A DNA stretch of 64,000 nt from Cytophagales bacterium (GCA_013298025.1 JAAFJE010000013.1:119178-183177), one strand, 5' to 3'; counted from the stretch's first letter, positions 38,785 to 48,275 are shown. Made by a program: numbers and translations. Notes: a model not told the origin generated them from the letters alone.

Positions 38785-39840
38785 ATGAAAAAGTCATTCA
38801 TCGTTACCTTATCCATACTGGCGTTGGTAGGCGTAATTGCCTTTACTCTTGCTAAAAACAAGAAAAAAATAGAAGCTAATAAAGTGGTCATCGACCGCAC
38901 GATTATTCCTGTATCGGTGGCCACAGTTCCAGCAAGTTATGCTACGTTTGACGGTAAAATTACCTTACCTGCCAACCTCGAACTCAACAGCGAAGCTACG
39001 ATTTCGATAGGGATTCAAGGCAAAATTGAAAAACTCAATATCGAAGTTGGTTCAAGGGTAAGCAAAGGACAAGTAATTGGTACGCTAGATAGCAAGTTGA
39101 AGCAAATAAATCTGAAAGCCAATGAGTTGACCTTAGATAAACTCGAAAGAGATTTACGGCGAAACAGCGATTTGTACAAAGGCAATGCTGGTACAGAACT
39201 GAACGTCATTAATTCCAAATACGATGTTGAAAATACACGCATCCAAATTGAGCAAGTAAAGCAACAAATTACGGATGGCAATATTATTTCGCCCATCAGT
39301 GGTATAATTACATCCCGAAAACTGATGGCTGGCGAATACGTAAGCCCGGGGGCTATTATTGCTACAGTAGTGGACGACGTACATTTGAAAGCCGTGGTTT
39401 TTGTCAACGAAAAAGACGTATATCAATTAAGGTTAGGACAAAACGCCCGTATTACAACCGATGTTTTTCCTGATAAACCGTTTACAGGACAAGTAAAATT
39501 TATTTCTCCTAAAGGCGACGAAAACCATAATTATCGGGTAGAAATTCAATTGAACACCAATGCTTTGAAAGCAGGCACGTATGTGATGGTCAATTTTGAT
39601 TTAGGTAAAAAATCAACTGTGTTGCAAATTCCTAAGTTGGCATTGGTAGAGGGTACAAAAAATCCGTTTGTATATATTGCAAAAGACAATACGGCTCAAG
39701 TCCAAAAAATTACGGTAGGCCGTGAAATCGGTGAAAATATAGAGGTTATATCAGGTTTGGAAGCAGGACAAGAAGTGATTGTAAGCGGACAAATCAATTT
39801 AACCAATGGTAGTAAAATTACGAAAACTGCTCAACAATAA
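38785..39840 (+). CDS. RND efflux periplasmic adaptor subunit
   Basis: HlyD/AcrA-type membrane fusion protein linking pump and outer-membrane channel. The frame opens at a TTG (38773), but the ATG at 38785 begins the signal anchor MKKSFIVTLSILALVGVIAF, giving 351 aa. Ordered parts: beta-barrel and lipoyl half motifs (EATISIGIQGKIEKLNIEVG, SKGQVIGTLDSK), an alpha-helical hairpin around LERDLRRNSDLYKG, the second lipoyl half GNIISPISGIITSRKLMAGEYV, and a C-terminal barrel (GQEVIVSGQINLTNG). Upstream TolC gene ends 15 bp before; the pump gene starts 11 bp after. Confidence 0.93.
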   Translation: MKKSFIVTLSILALVGVIAFTLAKNKKKIEANKVVIDRTIIPVSVATVPASYATFDGKITLPANLELNSEATISIGIQGKIEKLNIEVGSRVSKGQVIGTLDSKLKQINLKANELTLDKLERDLRRNSDLYKGNAGTELNVINSKYDVENTRIQIEQVKQQITDGNIISPISGIITSRKLMAGEYVSPGAIIATVVDDVHLKAVVFVNEKDVYQLRLGQNARITTDVFPDKPFTGQVKFISPKGDENHNYRVEIQLNTNALKAGTYVMVNFDLGKKSTVLQIPKLALVEGTKNPFVYIAKDNTAQVQKITVGREIGENIEVISGLEAGQEVIVSGQINLTNGSKITKTAQQ

Positions 39841-39851
39841 GCTTTACGATT

Positions 39852-42800
39852 ATGTCAATTACCGAAATATCCATCAAACGACCATTACTTGTTACAGTAA
39901 TATTCGTAACGCTGATTTTATTTGGTTTTATCAGTTATAAACAATTGAATTACAATCTTTTGCCAAAATTTGAGGCAAATGTCATTGTCGTTCAAACGGT
40001 GTATCGAGGGGCTTCTTCGGAAGAAGTGCAAAGCTCAATCACCAAACCTATCGAAGAAGCCATTTCGGCGATTGAAGGGATTGATAAAATCTCGTCGTCG
40101 TCGTCGGAAGGGCTTTCTATGATTACCATTCAGTTGAAATCAACGGTGAGTACGCTCGATGCACAAAGAGATGCGGAAAGAAAAATTAACCAGATTAAAT
40201 CGACTTTGCCCGACGATGCCGACGACCCTGTTGTCAATCGTTTCAATACCGATGAAATCCCTGTTTTGCGTATCAGTGCTTCGGCCGATATGTCGGAACC
40301 TGCTTTATACGATTTGATTGACCAAAAAATCAAACCGATGCTTGCCAATGTTGCAGGTGTAGGAACAGTACGATTGATTGGTGGAAGTGAGCGAGAAATA
40401 CAGGTGAATTTAGATAATGATAAATTGCAAGCCTATAATATTTCGTCGGCTCAGGTCAACCAAACCATTGCCAATAGCAATGCTTCGTATCCAGCAGGAA
40501 GTGTCTTGAGCAACAACAATCGTATGGCAATTCGCCTCGATGCCAAATTGGTAAAGGTAGAAGAATTGCGTCGCTTGGTTATTCGTCAAAATACCGATGG
40601 TAGCCGTGTATTGTTGCAAGATTTAGGTACAATTACCGACGGGCAAACCGAGGCAAAAACCCTCAACCGCAACAATGGCAAGGCAGGTATTGGGATTGAG
40701 GTTGTGAAGCAAGCCGATGCCAATGCCGTAAATGTGAGCAAATCGGTTAAGGAGAAATTGGTACAAATTCAACAACAATACGCTTCTCAACATTTTACCT
40801 ACAGCATTGCTGCCGACCAATCTATTTATACCTTGGCTTCTGCCGATGCCGTTGTACACGATTTGTTTTTGGCTATTGTGATTGTGGGGGTTGTGATGTT
40901 GTTTTTCTTGCATAGTTTCAGAAGTTCGTTGTTTGTGTTGGTTGCTATTCCTTCGGCTATGATTCCTACGTTTATTTTGATGTATTTGTTTGGCTTTTCG
41001 CTCAATTTGATGACCCTCATGGGGCTTTCGTTGGTGGTAGGTATTTTGGTCGATGATAGTATTGTGGTGTTAGAAAACATTTATCGTCACCTAGAAATGG
41101 GTAAAAATAAGGTACAAGCTTCGCTCGAAGGTCGTCAAGAAATTGGCTTTACGGCTGTAGCCATTACGTTGGTTGACGTGGTTGTATTTTTACCAATGTC
41201 GATGAGCGGTGGTTTGATTGGTAATATTTTACGAGAATTTTCTTTAGTCGTCGTATTTTCAACCCTCATGAGTTTGTTGGTTTCTTTTACCCTCACCCCA
41301 CTCTTGGCTTCAAAATGGGGTAAGCTAGAGATCTTACGAGAAAACACCCTTTGGGGTAAACTCAACTTGGGCTTTGAACGCTTTTTAGATGGACTAAAAG
41401 AAGATTATGGTAAAATATTGCGTTGGACTTTGTTTCATAAGCGTTGGGTTTTGATAGGCATTTTGGTGTTATTTATCGGTTCGTTCGCCTTAGTGGGTGC
41501 AGGATTCATTGGTTCGTCTTTTTCTAATAACGGCGACCGTGGCGAATTTACGATGCAGTTGGAAATGGCTCCTCAAACGCCTTTGGCACAAACCAATTTG
41601 CTTACCAAAAAAGTAGAAGAATTACTTTTACAAAAACCACAGGTAGTCAAAGTATTTGCCAATGTGGGTACGCAAACGGGAGCTATCGGAACAGGTGCAG
41701 CCAATTCGAATATTTCAGAACTTGCGGTAACACTGGTAGATAAAAAAGAACGCAATCTGTCAACCGACGAGTTTAGTGCGGCCATTCGTGATGAAGTAAG
41801 TAAAATACCGGGCATTAAAGTGGTAATTCGGGCAACAAACATCACGGGCAATAGCGAAGCTCCCATTCAGATTGCTGTGAAAGGTACAGATATGGGGCAA
41901 ATCAGAACCGTAGCCGAGCAAATAAAACAGCTTGTACGCAAAACGCCTGGCACCGACTACGTAGAATTTAGTAGTAAAAGCGTAAAAACTGAGATTGCCA
42001 TTCAACTCGACCGTGACAAAATTGCCAATGCTGGCTTAACTATTCCAGAGGTGGGAGGGGCAATACAACTGGCTTTTAGAGGAAATGACCAATCGAAATT
42101 TAAGGATGCAGGCGAAGAATATCCGATAAATATTTCCTTAGAAAAATCGGATAAACGTTCGGTTGAAAATATAAAAGGACTAACCTTACGCAACAGTCGA
42201 GGAGCTATTGTTAAGTTGCAAGACGTTGCCCAAGTGAGCGAAGTGGCAGGGCAATCGGTGCTTGAGCGTTCCGACAGAATGAATACGATTAAGGTGACTG
42301 CCTCGGCAGTGGGCCGCCCGACGGGTACAATTGTGGCTGATATTCAAAAGCAAACAGACAAACTAAAACTGCCTCAAGGAGTGATGATTGAATACCAAGG
42401 CGAAGCACAACGCCAGAAAGAAGCTTTTGGTAACTTAGGCTTGGCGTTTTTGTTGGGTATTGTGCTGGTGTATTTGATTATGGTGGCTTTGTACGAAAGT
42501 GTGATTTATCCGTTTGTCGTCCTGTTTTCTATTCCTGTGGCGTTGATTGGAGCGTTGTTGGCTTTGGCTCTAGCAATGGAATCGTTGAGTATTTTCTCTA
42601 TCGTAGGGCTCATCATGTTGCTGGGTTTGGTTGCTAAAAATGGTATTTTGATTGTTGATTTTACCAATCATCTCAAATCCCAAGGAATGCCTGTGATAGA
42701 AGCCCTAATCGAAGCTGGAAAAGAACGCTTACGCCCAATTTTGATGACAACCATTGCTATGATTGCTGGGATGATGCCCATTGCGGTGGCTTCGGGGGCT

Positions 42801-42980
42801 GGTGCTGAGGTGAAAAATGGCATGGCTTGGGTGATTATCGGTGGTCTCGCCAGTTCGCTTTTACTTACTTTATTGCTCGTACCAAGTATGTATTTGATTG
42901 TAGAATCCTTAAAAAATAAGGTTAGTCGTTGGAGAGAAAAAAAGACTCCTCATTTGTCTATAGCAACAGCAAACGAATAA
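39852..42980 (+). CDS. RND-family multidrug efflux transporter (AcrB/HAE1 type)
   Basis: Proton-driven inner-membrane pump. 1042 aa. Starts MSITEISIKRPLLVTVIFV (TM1). Conserved elements: large periplasmic loop with GASSEEVQSSITKPIEEAI, the TM4 proton relay LVVGILVDDSIVVLENIYRH with adjacent Asp residues, and the TM10-12 repeat GLVAKNGILIVDFTNHL plus ERLRPILMTTIAMIAGMMP. Length and motifs fit the HAE1 drug-efflux group rather than the metal-efflux CusA group. Last gene of the MarR-controlled operon; a terminator follows directly. Confidence 0.96.
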   Translation: MSITEISIKRPLLVTVIFVTLILFGFISYKQLNYNLLPKFEANVIVVQTVYRGASSEEVQSSITKPIEEAISAIEGIDKISSSSSEGLSMITIQLKSTVSTLDAQRDAERKINQIKSTLPDDADDPVVNRFNTDEIPVLRISASADMSEPALYDLIDQKIKPMLANVAGVGTVRLIGGSEREIQVNLDNDKLQAYNISSAQVNQTIANSNASYPAGSVLSNNNRMAIRLDAKLVKVEELRRLVIRQNTDGSRVLLQDLGTITDGQTEAKTLNRNNGKAGIGIEVVKQADANAVNVSKSVKEKLVQIQQQYASQHFTYSIAADQSIYTLASADAVVHDLFLAIVIVGVVMLFFLHSFRSSLFVLVAIPSAMIPTFILMYLFGFSLNLMTLMGLSLVVGILVDDSIVVLENIYRHLEMGKNKVQASLEGRQEIGFTAVAITLVDVVVFLPMSMSGGLIGNILREFSLVVVFSTLMSLLVSFTLTPLLASKWGKLEILRENTLWGKLNLGFERFLDGLKEDYGKILRWTLFHKRWVLIGILVLFIGSFALVGAGFIGSSFSNNGDRGEFTMQLEMAPQTPLAQTNLLTKKVEELLLQKPQVVKVFANVGTQTGAIGTGAANSNISELAVTLVDKKERNLSTDEFSAAIRDEVSKIPGIKVVIRATNITGNSEAPIQIAVKGTDMGQIRTVAEQIKQLVRKTPGTDYVEFSSKSVKTEIAIQLDRDKIANAGLTIPEVGGAIQLAFRGNDQSKFKDAGEEYPINISLEKSDKRSVENIKGLTLRNSRGAIVKLQDVAQVSEVAGQSVLERSDRMNTIKVTASAVGRPTGTIVADIQKQTDKLKLPQGVMIEYQGEAQRQKEAFGNLGLAFLLGIVLVYLIMVALYESVIYPFVVLFSIPVALIGALLALALAMESLSIFSIVGLIMLLGLVAKNGILIVDFTNHLKSQGMPVIEALIEAGKERLRPILMTTIAMIAGMMPIAVASGAGAEVKNGMAWVIIGGLASSLLLTLLLVPSMYLIVESLKNKVSRWREKKTPHLSIATANE

Positions 42981-42983
42981 CAC

Positions 42984-43018
42984 AAAAAAACTCCCTCGAG
43001 TAATCAGGGGAGTTTTTT
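42984..43018. terminator. Bidirectional intrinsic terminator
   Basis: AAAAAACTCCC (42985-42995) pairs with GGGAGTTTTTT (43008-43018), with an 12-nt loop. T-runs on both sides allow termination of the pump gene (plus) and the holin gene (minus). Confidence 0.9.
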
Positions 43019-43034
43019 ATGGACAAAAAATCAA

Positions 43035-43541
43035 TTATGGTTTCCTGTTTTCAAATGCCTGAGCAATGGTTTTGGTTTTGTCGGCACTGCCACTCGAAGA
43101 ACCAAAATAATAACTATAAACCTGTGTTAGTAAGGCACTTAATACACCTAAAATATAAATGACAATATCTTTAAGGGCTCCGTTTTTAGGGTCGGAAAGA
43201 ATATCATTTTTAATAATCAACGTAAAAAACATAGCAAAACAAAGCACCGTTGCAGCGATGGCTAGATAGGAAGAAATGTTTTTCCCAAGGGTACTGGCAT
43301 TTTGATTTGACTGTATATCTACTTCTCTTGTACGAGCCGATTGTACATCTTTCAAGAAAAGCTCTTCTTCGGCAATATTCAACTTTTTGAGTTCGAGGTT
43401 GTATTGCATTTCTGCCTTTTTTATTTCATTTTCAAGAGTCATTTTTTCCTCTTTGGTCGTGACTAAATTGTCGAGGGCATTGCCTATTGACTCTACGATA
43501 TTGCCTGCTCCTCCAGAGAATAATTTTGTTATGAAGCTCAT
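43035..43541 (-). CDS. Holin-like protein (GTA_holin_3TM type)
   Basis: Small membrane protein likely to form pores that pass the adjacent endolysin to the periplasm. 168 aa. N-terminal SFITKLFSGGAGNIVESIGNALDNL resembles the start of gene-transfer-agent-type holins, followed by a charged coiled coil at about 30-70 (EEKMTLENEIKKAEMQ). Two membrane segments are seen at about 91-110 and 124-147, then a short basic tail. It starts 27 bp after the endolysin gene on the same strand. No head, tail, integrase or capsid gene is nearby. Family assignment is moderate. Confidence 0.72.
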   Translation of the reverse strand: MSFITKLFSGGAGNIVESIGNALDNLVTTKEEKMTLENEIKKAEMQYNLELKKLNIAEEELFLKDVQSARTREVDIQSNQNASTLGKNISSYLAIAATVLCFAMFFTLIIKNDILSDPKNGALKDIVIYILGVLSALLTQVYSYYFGSSSGSADKTKTIAQAFENRKP

Positions 43542-43568
43542 GTGTTTTGATGTTAATGTGTTGAAAGA

Positions 43569-44099
43569 TTATTTTCCTAAAGCTCTTCTGACCCATCCAT
43601 ACAAGTATTTTCGGCTGGTGGGGCGTTTTTCGACAATGGTCAAATACCTCGAAATTTTAGCAATGGTAAATGAGGCAAGAAACAATTCTTCCGAAAAGGC
43701 ATTAATCAACTTTACACTTTCGCCTCCAATAACACCGTCGGGTTTGGCATCAACGACCATCTGAGCGAGCATACTGCTAGTGCCTACGCCTGCATTAACA
43801 GCAAAATCGAAGATAGAATTGGCGATGTTTTGGCTTTCGATGTTATCGCCTTGAACCCTGTCCCAGTAATTACGTTCGTAGAAATTCTCTACATCTTCTT
43901 GCAAATCAAGGTTTTGTTCGAGATTTTTGGGAAATCCCGCCTGTTTTTTCATCATGTCTATGCTTACCCATCCTCTCCACTTGCTGTTCATGTTTCTGGC
44001 TATGCCTTTGTAGGTTTCGCCGCCGGGGTCGTCTTTGTCAAAAACATAACCTCCTTCATTTGCCAAGATTAATGCCAATGCTTGTTTAAAATCTGCCAT
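43569..44099 (-). CDS. GH108-family endolysin (muramidase) with peptidoglycan-binding C-terminus
   Basis: Cleaves the glycan strands of peptidoglycan. 176 aa. The GH108 motif is clear at the start: LANEGGYVFDKDDPGGETYKGI with E15 as the catalytic acid, then YERNYWDRVQGDNI and IANSIFDFAVNAG. The C-terminal part (VDAKPDGVIGGESVKLIN) matches the PG_binding_3 domain usually joined to GH108. There is no signal peptide, so export would depend on the holin-like protein encoded next. The pair is flanked by an efflux operon and a YHS-domain gene, not by phage genes. Confidence 0.88.
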   Translation of the reverse strand: MADFKQALALILANEGGYVFDKDDPGGETYKGIARNMNSKWRGWVSIDMMKKQAGFPKNLEQNLDLQEDVENFYERNYWDRVQGDNIESQNIANSIFDFAVNAGVGTSSMLAQMVVDAKPDGVIGGESVKLINAFSEELFLASFTIAKISRYLTIVEKRPTSRKYLYGWVRRALGK

Positions 44100-44402
44100 T
44101 GTGATAAGGGTTTTTAGATAAAAGAGATAGTGATACTTATAGGTAAAGGGCTGATAGCTAGGAGAAAAATAGTGAAATATTGTGTATTCGCCAGTTTTTT
44201 TTACGTTTAGTTAGTAAACGGTAAAATTTATGGAAAGCATTGCTTATTTTTTGGAAAAAAGCCCTCAATCCTTGTATGAATTTCAACCTTATGTCGTACA
44301 GCCGACAAACGAAGTGGTACTTGCGAACTAATTTTGTAAGGTCAACAAGGCTAAAGTGCTTGACTTAACTAGCAATAAAATTAGAAAATATAGAATTTAG
44401 AC
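44100..44402. other. Divergent intergenic region, endolysin and YHS genes
   Basis: 303 bp without a gene. It contains a 6-bp dyad CGTTTA/TAAACG (44204-44220) with a 5-nt centre, and a -7 type box TAATTTTG at 44329-44336 about 66 bp before the YHS gene, without a good -33. Promoters of both flanking units should be here. Confidence 0.45.
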
Positions 44403-44876
44403 ATGAAAAAAACAATTGTAATAGCATTCATTTCAATGCTTTGGGGCTTTCAGCTTTCGGCACAGAGTCCTTTACGGCTCAAACATTTCAACCTCGAAAA
44501 AGGACTAGCTTTACAAGGCTACGACCCTGTGGCGTATTTTACGGTAGGAAAAGCATTGGAAGGAAAACCCCAATTCTCCGTTATGGTAGAAGGAGTAAAG
44601 TATCTTTTTGTTTCGCAGACAAATAAAGAACTCTTTGCAAAAGACCCTAAAAAATACGAACCTCAATACGGTGGCTGGTGTGCTTATGCGATGGGGGCAA
44701 CGGGCGAAAAGGTAGAAATTGACCCCGAAACTTTTAAAATCGACCAAGGCAAATTGTATTTATTTTATCATTCTTGGACAAACAATACTTTGCCCAAATG
44801 GAATAAAGACCTCGCTACGCTCAAACCTAAAGCGGATAAAAATTGGAGTACGACCTTTGATAATCAACCCAAATAA
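44403..44876 (+). CDS. YHS domain-containing secreted protein
   Basis: 157 aa with a signal peptide ending QLSAQ. The YHS domain spans about residues 35-95: LQGYDPVAYFTVGKALEG, then GVKYLFVSQTNKELFAKDPKKYEPQYGGWCAYAMG. The single Cys of GGWCAY is typical and may bind a metal or haem. The C-terminal half (YLFYHSWTNNTLPKWNKDL) is common to this family in Bacteroidota. A DoxX-like gene follows 19 bp later, so the two are probably one operon, perhaps for redox or metal stress. No exact function is known. Confidence 0.85.
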   Translation: MKKTIVIAFISMLWGFQLSAQSPLRLKHFNLEKGLALQGYDPVAYFTVGKALEGKPQFSVMVEGVKYLFVSQTNKELFAKDPKKYEPQYGGWCAYAMGATGEKVEIDPETFKIDQGKLYLFYHSWTNNTLPKWNKDLATLKPKADKNWSTTFDNQPK

Positions 44877-44895
44877 TCTCTAAATAAGCAAAACC

Positions 44896-45273
44896 ATGCC
44901 AGTAAAAAACATTCTTTTTTGGGGAGCGAGAATCATTGCTGCCGTTATTCTATTGCAAACGTTGTACTTTAAATTTACGGGACATCCTGAGTCTGTGGCT
45001 CTTTTTAGTAAATTGGGCGTTGAGCCTTGGGGACGCATTGCCACGGGTATATTTGAATTGATAGCGAGCATTTTGTTGTTGCTTCCAGCTACGGCATTTT
45101 GGGGAGGACTATTGGGCGTTGGATTAATGTTTGGTGCAATTAGCTCGCATCTTTTTGTCATCGGTATCGAATCGCAGGGCGATGGGGGGTACTTGTTTAT
45201 GTTGGCTTGCCTTGTGCTATTGCTTTCGGGTGTAGTGGTTTGGATGAGTCCCAAGCCAATCAAGTGGTCGTAG
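44896..45273 (+). CDS. DoxX-like membrane protein
   Basis: 125 aa with four predicted membrane segments. The DoxX pattern is seen: FWGARIIAAVILLQTLYFKFTGHPE, then GRIATGIFELIASILLLLP, GLLGVGLMFGAISSHLFV and FMLACLVLLLSGVVVW. Members are linked to quinone or thiol redox, but the function of this one is unknown. Second gene after the YHS protein; a very strong terminator follows. Confidence 0.82.
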   Translation: MPVKNILFWGARIIAAVILLQTLYFKFTGHPESVALFSKLGVEPWGRIATGIFELIASILLLLPATAFWGGLLGVGLMFGAISSHLFVIGIESQGDGGYLFMLACLVLLLSGVVVWMSPKPIKWS

Positions 45274-45293
45274 AAATATAAAAATATAAGGAT

Positions 45294-45334
45294 AAAAAAA
45301 TCTCAGCTTGAAACCTACAAGCTGAGATTTTTTT
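45294..45334. terminator. Bidirectional intrinsic terminator
   Basis: A 17-bp perfect stem (45294-45310 with 45318-45334) including A- and T-runs around ATCTCAGCTTG, loop of 7 nt. It serves the DoxX gene and, reading leftward, the long minus-strand operon, whose last stop codon overlaps its edge. Confidence 0.93.
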
Positions 45335-46706
45335 ATTTTATCAAGAAACTTTGCAATTGCTCAAAGCTTTTACAGGCGTTTGCAGGAAGGTTTTCACCTT
45401 TTTCTCCGAAAACATACAATTGTGTATAAGGCTCAATCGTCACTTTCGACTCGTCTATTTCGCCATTGGCGTTTTGAATGCTCTTTAAATCAAGTTGAAA
45501 TTGTTTGCCCAAAAACTGATACATGGCTTTTCTTTTATTGCTACCGTAGTCGTGTCCTTCATTGGCAAGGTGGATATTTTCTACCACTGCTTGCGGATAA
45601 AACTGATAAATTTTTTGTACAAAAGGAAACTCAACCGTTGGCACTTGTTGCGTCCAATCTTTGCCATCAGAAATCACAAGCTGTGGACGAGGAGCAGCCA
45701 TCGCTGCAATTTCGGCGTTGTTTGTTCCTCCTTCGCATAAATGCACGCCCATGCCACTTTCGCAAGGACAACCCCCACTGTGATAGGAGGAAAGCATCGC
45801 CACAGGAATACTCAATTTGATACGCTCGTCGAGGGCTGTCATGAGCATCGTTTGGCTACCCCCACCCGAAGCACCCGTAATGGCAACCCGATTGGGGTCG
45901 GCATTTTTCAGGCTCAATAGCCAGTCGAGGATGCGGATGCCATTGAGTATTTGCATGGTTTGGGCTTGACTTTTGCGGTGTTCTTCGGGTTTAAATTGTA
46001 AAGCCGATTCGCCCCAAGCAAAAAGGTCATAAGCAAAGGCAATCGCACCCATTTTGGCTTGCATCGCACAGCGATACTGGCAATCGGCTCGGTAGCGACC
46101 ATCGCCAAAATGCCCATCTGGATTTAAAATAACAGGAATTAACCCTTTGCTTTTGAGTGGTTTATATAAAGAACCACAAACATATACGCCCGGTAAGGTT
46201 TCGATAGCAACGTTTTCTACGGTGTATCCGTCGAACGTTCTTTTTTGGGTAGTAATGGGTTTCGACTGCGGTTGTGCAGGCAAGGTTTTTAAGCCCAATG
46301 CTTCCAACATACAGCTTTTAAGGTTTGCTTTACGGGCTTCCCAATGTGCATTATCGGGCGATAGCGTACTCAAGTAAGCCAGTTGTTCTTTGCCTTCTTG
46401 TGGCGTTTTTAGGTGATACTGAAAGCTTTGAAGTTTGTATTTGCCTGTAGCCTCTTTGGCAAACGTAATATCTTGCGACGACAATACATTGTGCAAGGTT
46501 TGTTCGAGGTCTGGTCTAAAACGCCAATCGGCATACGTGACCATCCTGTTGGCAACCAATTCTTCTGGATAGCGAATTTTTACCTGAAAGCGTTGCTCAA
46601 TATCGGCAATCACCGCTTTGAGGGGGCGTTTAAAAGCGTCGTCGGCTGTTTGTGCTTTTGCTGTAAATGCCCAAAGAAACAAGATATATAGGCCAAGCTT
46701 TTTCAT
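45333..46706 (-). CDS. Alpha/beta-hydrolase (acetyl-xylan-esterase-like) with N-terminal STN-like domain
   Basis: Probable sugar-ester esterase. 457 aa with signal peptide ending FTAKAQ. Residues about 22-93 look like an STN domain (PLKAVIADIEQRFQVKIRYPEEL, LEQTLHNVLSSQDITF), normally found in TonB-dependent transporters and secretins. The rest is an alpha/beta hydrolase of the Abhydrolase_7/AXE1 kind: GVYVCGSLYKP, VILNPDGHFGDGRY, nucleophile S280 in TGASGGGSQT, acid candidates D347/D350, and H385 in NEGHDYG. Last gene of the long minus-strand operon, 32 bp after the SSS transporter. It probably removes acetyl or methyl groups from the imported glycan. The fusion is unusual. Confidence 0.82.
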   Translation of the reverse strand: MKKLGLYILFLWAFTAKAQTADDAFKRPLKAVIADIEQRFQVKIRYPEELVANRMVTYADWRFRPDLEQTLHNVLSSQDITFAKEATGKYKLQSFQYHLKTPQEGKEQLAYLSTLSPDNAHWEARKANLKSCMLEALGLKTLPAQPQSKPITTQKRTFDGYTVENVAIETLPGVYVCGSLYKPLKSKGLIPVILNPDGHFGDGRYRADCQYRCAMQAKMGAIAFAYDLFAWGESALQFKPEEHRKSQAQTMQILNGIRILDWLLSLKNADPNRVAITGASGGGSQTMLMTALDERIKLSIPVAMLSSYHSGGCPCESGMGVHLCEGGTNNAEIAAMAAPRPQLVISDGKDWTQQVPTVEFPFVQKIYQFYPQAVVENIHLANEGHDYGSNKRKAMYQFLGKQFQLDLKSIQNANGEIDESKVTIEPYTQLYVFGEKGENLPANACKSFEQLQSFLIK

Positions 46707-46738
46707 AAATCGTATAGCTGAGAAGTACCCAACGCTTT

Positions 46739-48271
46739 TTATTTTTTAAAATTCAACAAAAGATTTTTGTCTAAATCAGGTTTTGGGAAAAACAAACTCG
46801 CTACGTAGCCCACAATTACCACAATCAAGTGGCTATATACTCCAAGCATAAGTTTGTGGTGTGGAAAATTGTATTTACCTAAGTCTAGCAACAAGCTTTT
46901 TTCTTCACCTAAACCAATAGCCGTAGAAGTCAAAAAGGCATAAGCCGTAAACAAAATACATACAGCAATGCCAATATTTACGCCTTGGGTATTGGCCCGA
47001 CTACTGAGCAAGCCCAACAAGAAAATGCCCACAATACCTCCCGAAAAAATAGCGTATAAAGTAAACACAATGCCCAAAACGCCTTCGCTGCCTGTTTGTA
47101 AGTAGAAAAAACCAATCAATAAAGCTATCATTCCCGATACAAAAACAGTTAATTTGCTGGCTTTCAGGTAAGAAGCATCGTTTTTATGGGGAAATATTTT
47201 TTTATAATAATCTTCTACACCTACTGCCGCCAAAGCGTTGAGGTCGGCACTGAGGCTACAAATGGCCGCCGAAACAAGTGCCGAAAGAATGAATCCGACC
47301 AAGCCCGTTGGAAGTTGATTCATCATAAAATAAGGAAATACGGCATCGGCAGGAATATGCGAAGGAAGTGGATTTTGTTGATAAAAAACAAACAACAACG
47401 TACCAATCAGCATAAACATCGACCACACAGGAACAGTCAAGAATATGCCTAGCAAAGAAGCTTTGATGGCCGAAAGGTCGGTTTCGGCGGTAAGATAGCG
47501 TTGCACAACGGTTTGGTCGGTGGCATATTTTTGAATGGCATAAAAACTCCCATTGATGACCATGACAATAAAAGTGAGTTTGGTAAAGTCGATGTCGTAA
47601 GGTCCAAAACCCGTGTGGTTGTGTGCTGATGCAATTTTCCACGCTTCTGGAATCCCTCCTTTGATAGACAACACCAGTATGGTAAGACAAATAATGCCTG
47701 TGGCAAGGAGCATAAAGCCCTGAAACACATCGAGCCAAATAACGGCTTCGATGCCTCCTTGTAGGTTTACCCAAATGATAATGCCACCAATCAGGAACAT
47801 AATTAAGCTCGGATTCACCTCGGTAAGATTGCTGAGGGCAACCGCCATGAGGTATAATACCGTACCCATAGAAGAAAATTGTCGTAAAATAAACGACGAA
47901 GAACTATAATAACGGGCAAATTTACCAAAGCGTTTTTCAAAATATTCGTAGGTACTTAGCCCGATTACTTTTCTAAAAAGGGGTACAATAAACCAAATTG
48001 TCCCAAGCAGTACAATCGGTACCATCAGCCCTTGTACCAATAAAATCCAGTTGGAAGTAAAGCCTTCGCCGGGATAGCCCAGAAACGTAACGCTACTGAT
48101 AAGCGTTGCCAAAAGCGACATGCCGATAGCCCACGAAGGCACTTTGCCCTTGGCGAGGAAGTACGTTTGAGTGGTTTTTTGTTTTTTTGCAAAAATAAAT
48201 CCAAAATAAAGGGTCAAGCCCAAGAAAAAAAGAATGATGCCATAGTCGATGGCATGTAAAGTATGGTTCAT
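46739..48271 (-). CDS. SSS-family sodium:solute symporter
   Basis: Inner-membrane Na+-coupled uptake of a sugar or sugar acid. 510 aa, about 13 membrane segments. Typical parts: YFLAKGKVPSWAIGMSLLATLISSVTFLG in the first helices, RFGKFARYYSS, and the helix with SALVSAAICSLSADLNALAAV near the expected sodium site (Ser residues). It follows the acid sugar kinase gene by 4 bp, so the likely cargo is a four-carbon acid sugar, its precursor, or a rhamnose-type sugar. Substrate not deducible from sequence. Confidence 0.9.
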   Translation of the reverse strand: MNHTLHAIDYGIILFFLGLTLYFGFIFAKKQKTTQTYFLAKGKVPSWAIGMSLLATLISSVTFLGYPGEGFTSNWILLVQGLMVPIVLLGTIWFIVPLFRKVIGLSTYEYFEKRFGKFARYYSSSSFILRQFSSMGTVLYLMAVALSNLTEVNPSLIMFLIGGIIIWVNLQGGIEAVIWLDVFQGFMLLATGIICLTILVLSIKGGIPEAWKIASAHNHTGFGPYDIDFTKLTFIVMVINGSFYAIQKYATDQTVVQRYLTAETDLSAIKASLLGIFLTVPVWSMFMLIGTLLFVFYQQNPLPSHIPADAVFPYFMMNQLPTGLVGFILSALVSAAICSLSADLNALAAVGVEDYYKKIFPHKNDASYLKASKLTVFVSGMIALLIGFFYLQTGSEGVLGIVFTLYAIFSGGIVGIFLLGLLSSRANTQGVNIGIAVCILFTAYAFLTSTAIGLGEEKSLLLDLGKYNFPHHKLMLGVYSHLIVVIVGYVASLFFPKPDLDKNLLLNFKK

Positions 48272-48275
48272 GTTG

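Noticed and set aside
43035..44099. Prophage
   Set aside because: Only the two lysis-type genes are seen; no integrase, capsid, portal, terminase or tail gene in the surrounding 20 kb.
44329..44336. Firm promoter call for the YHS gene
   Set aside because: The -7 box TAATTTTG is perfect, but no TTG lies at 19-21 nt upstream.
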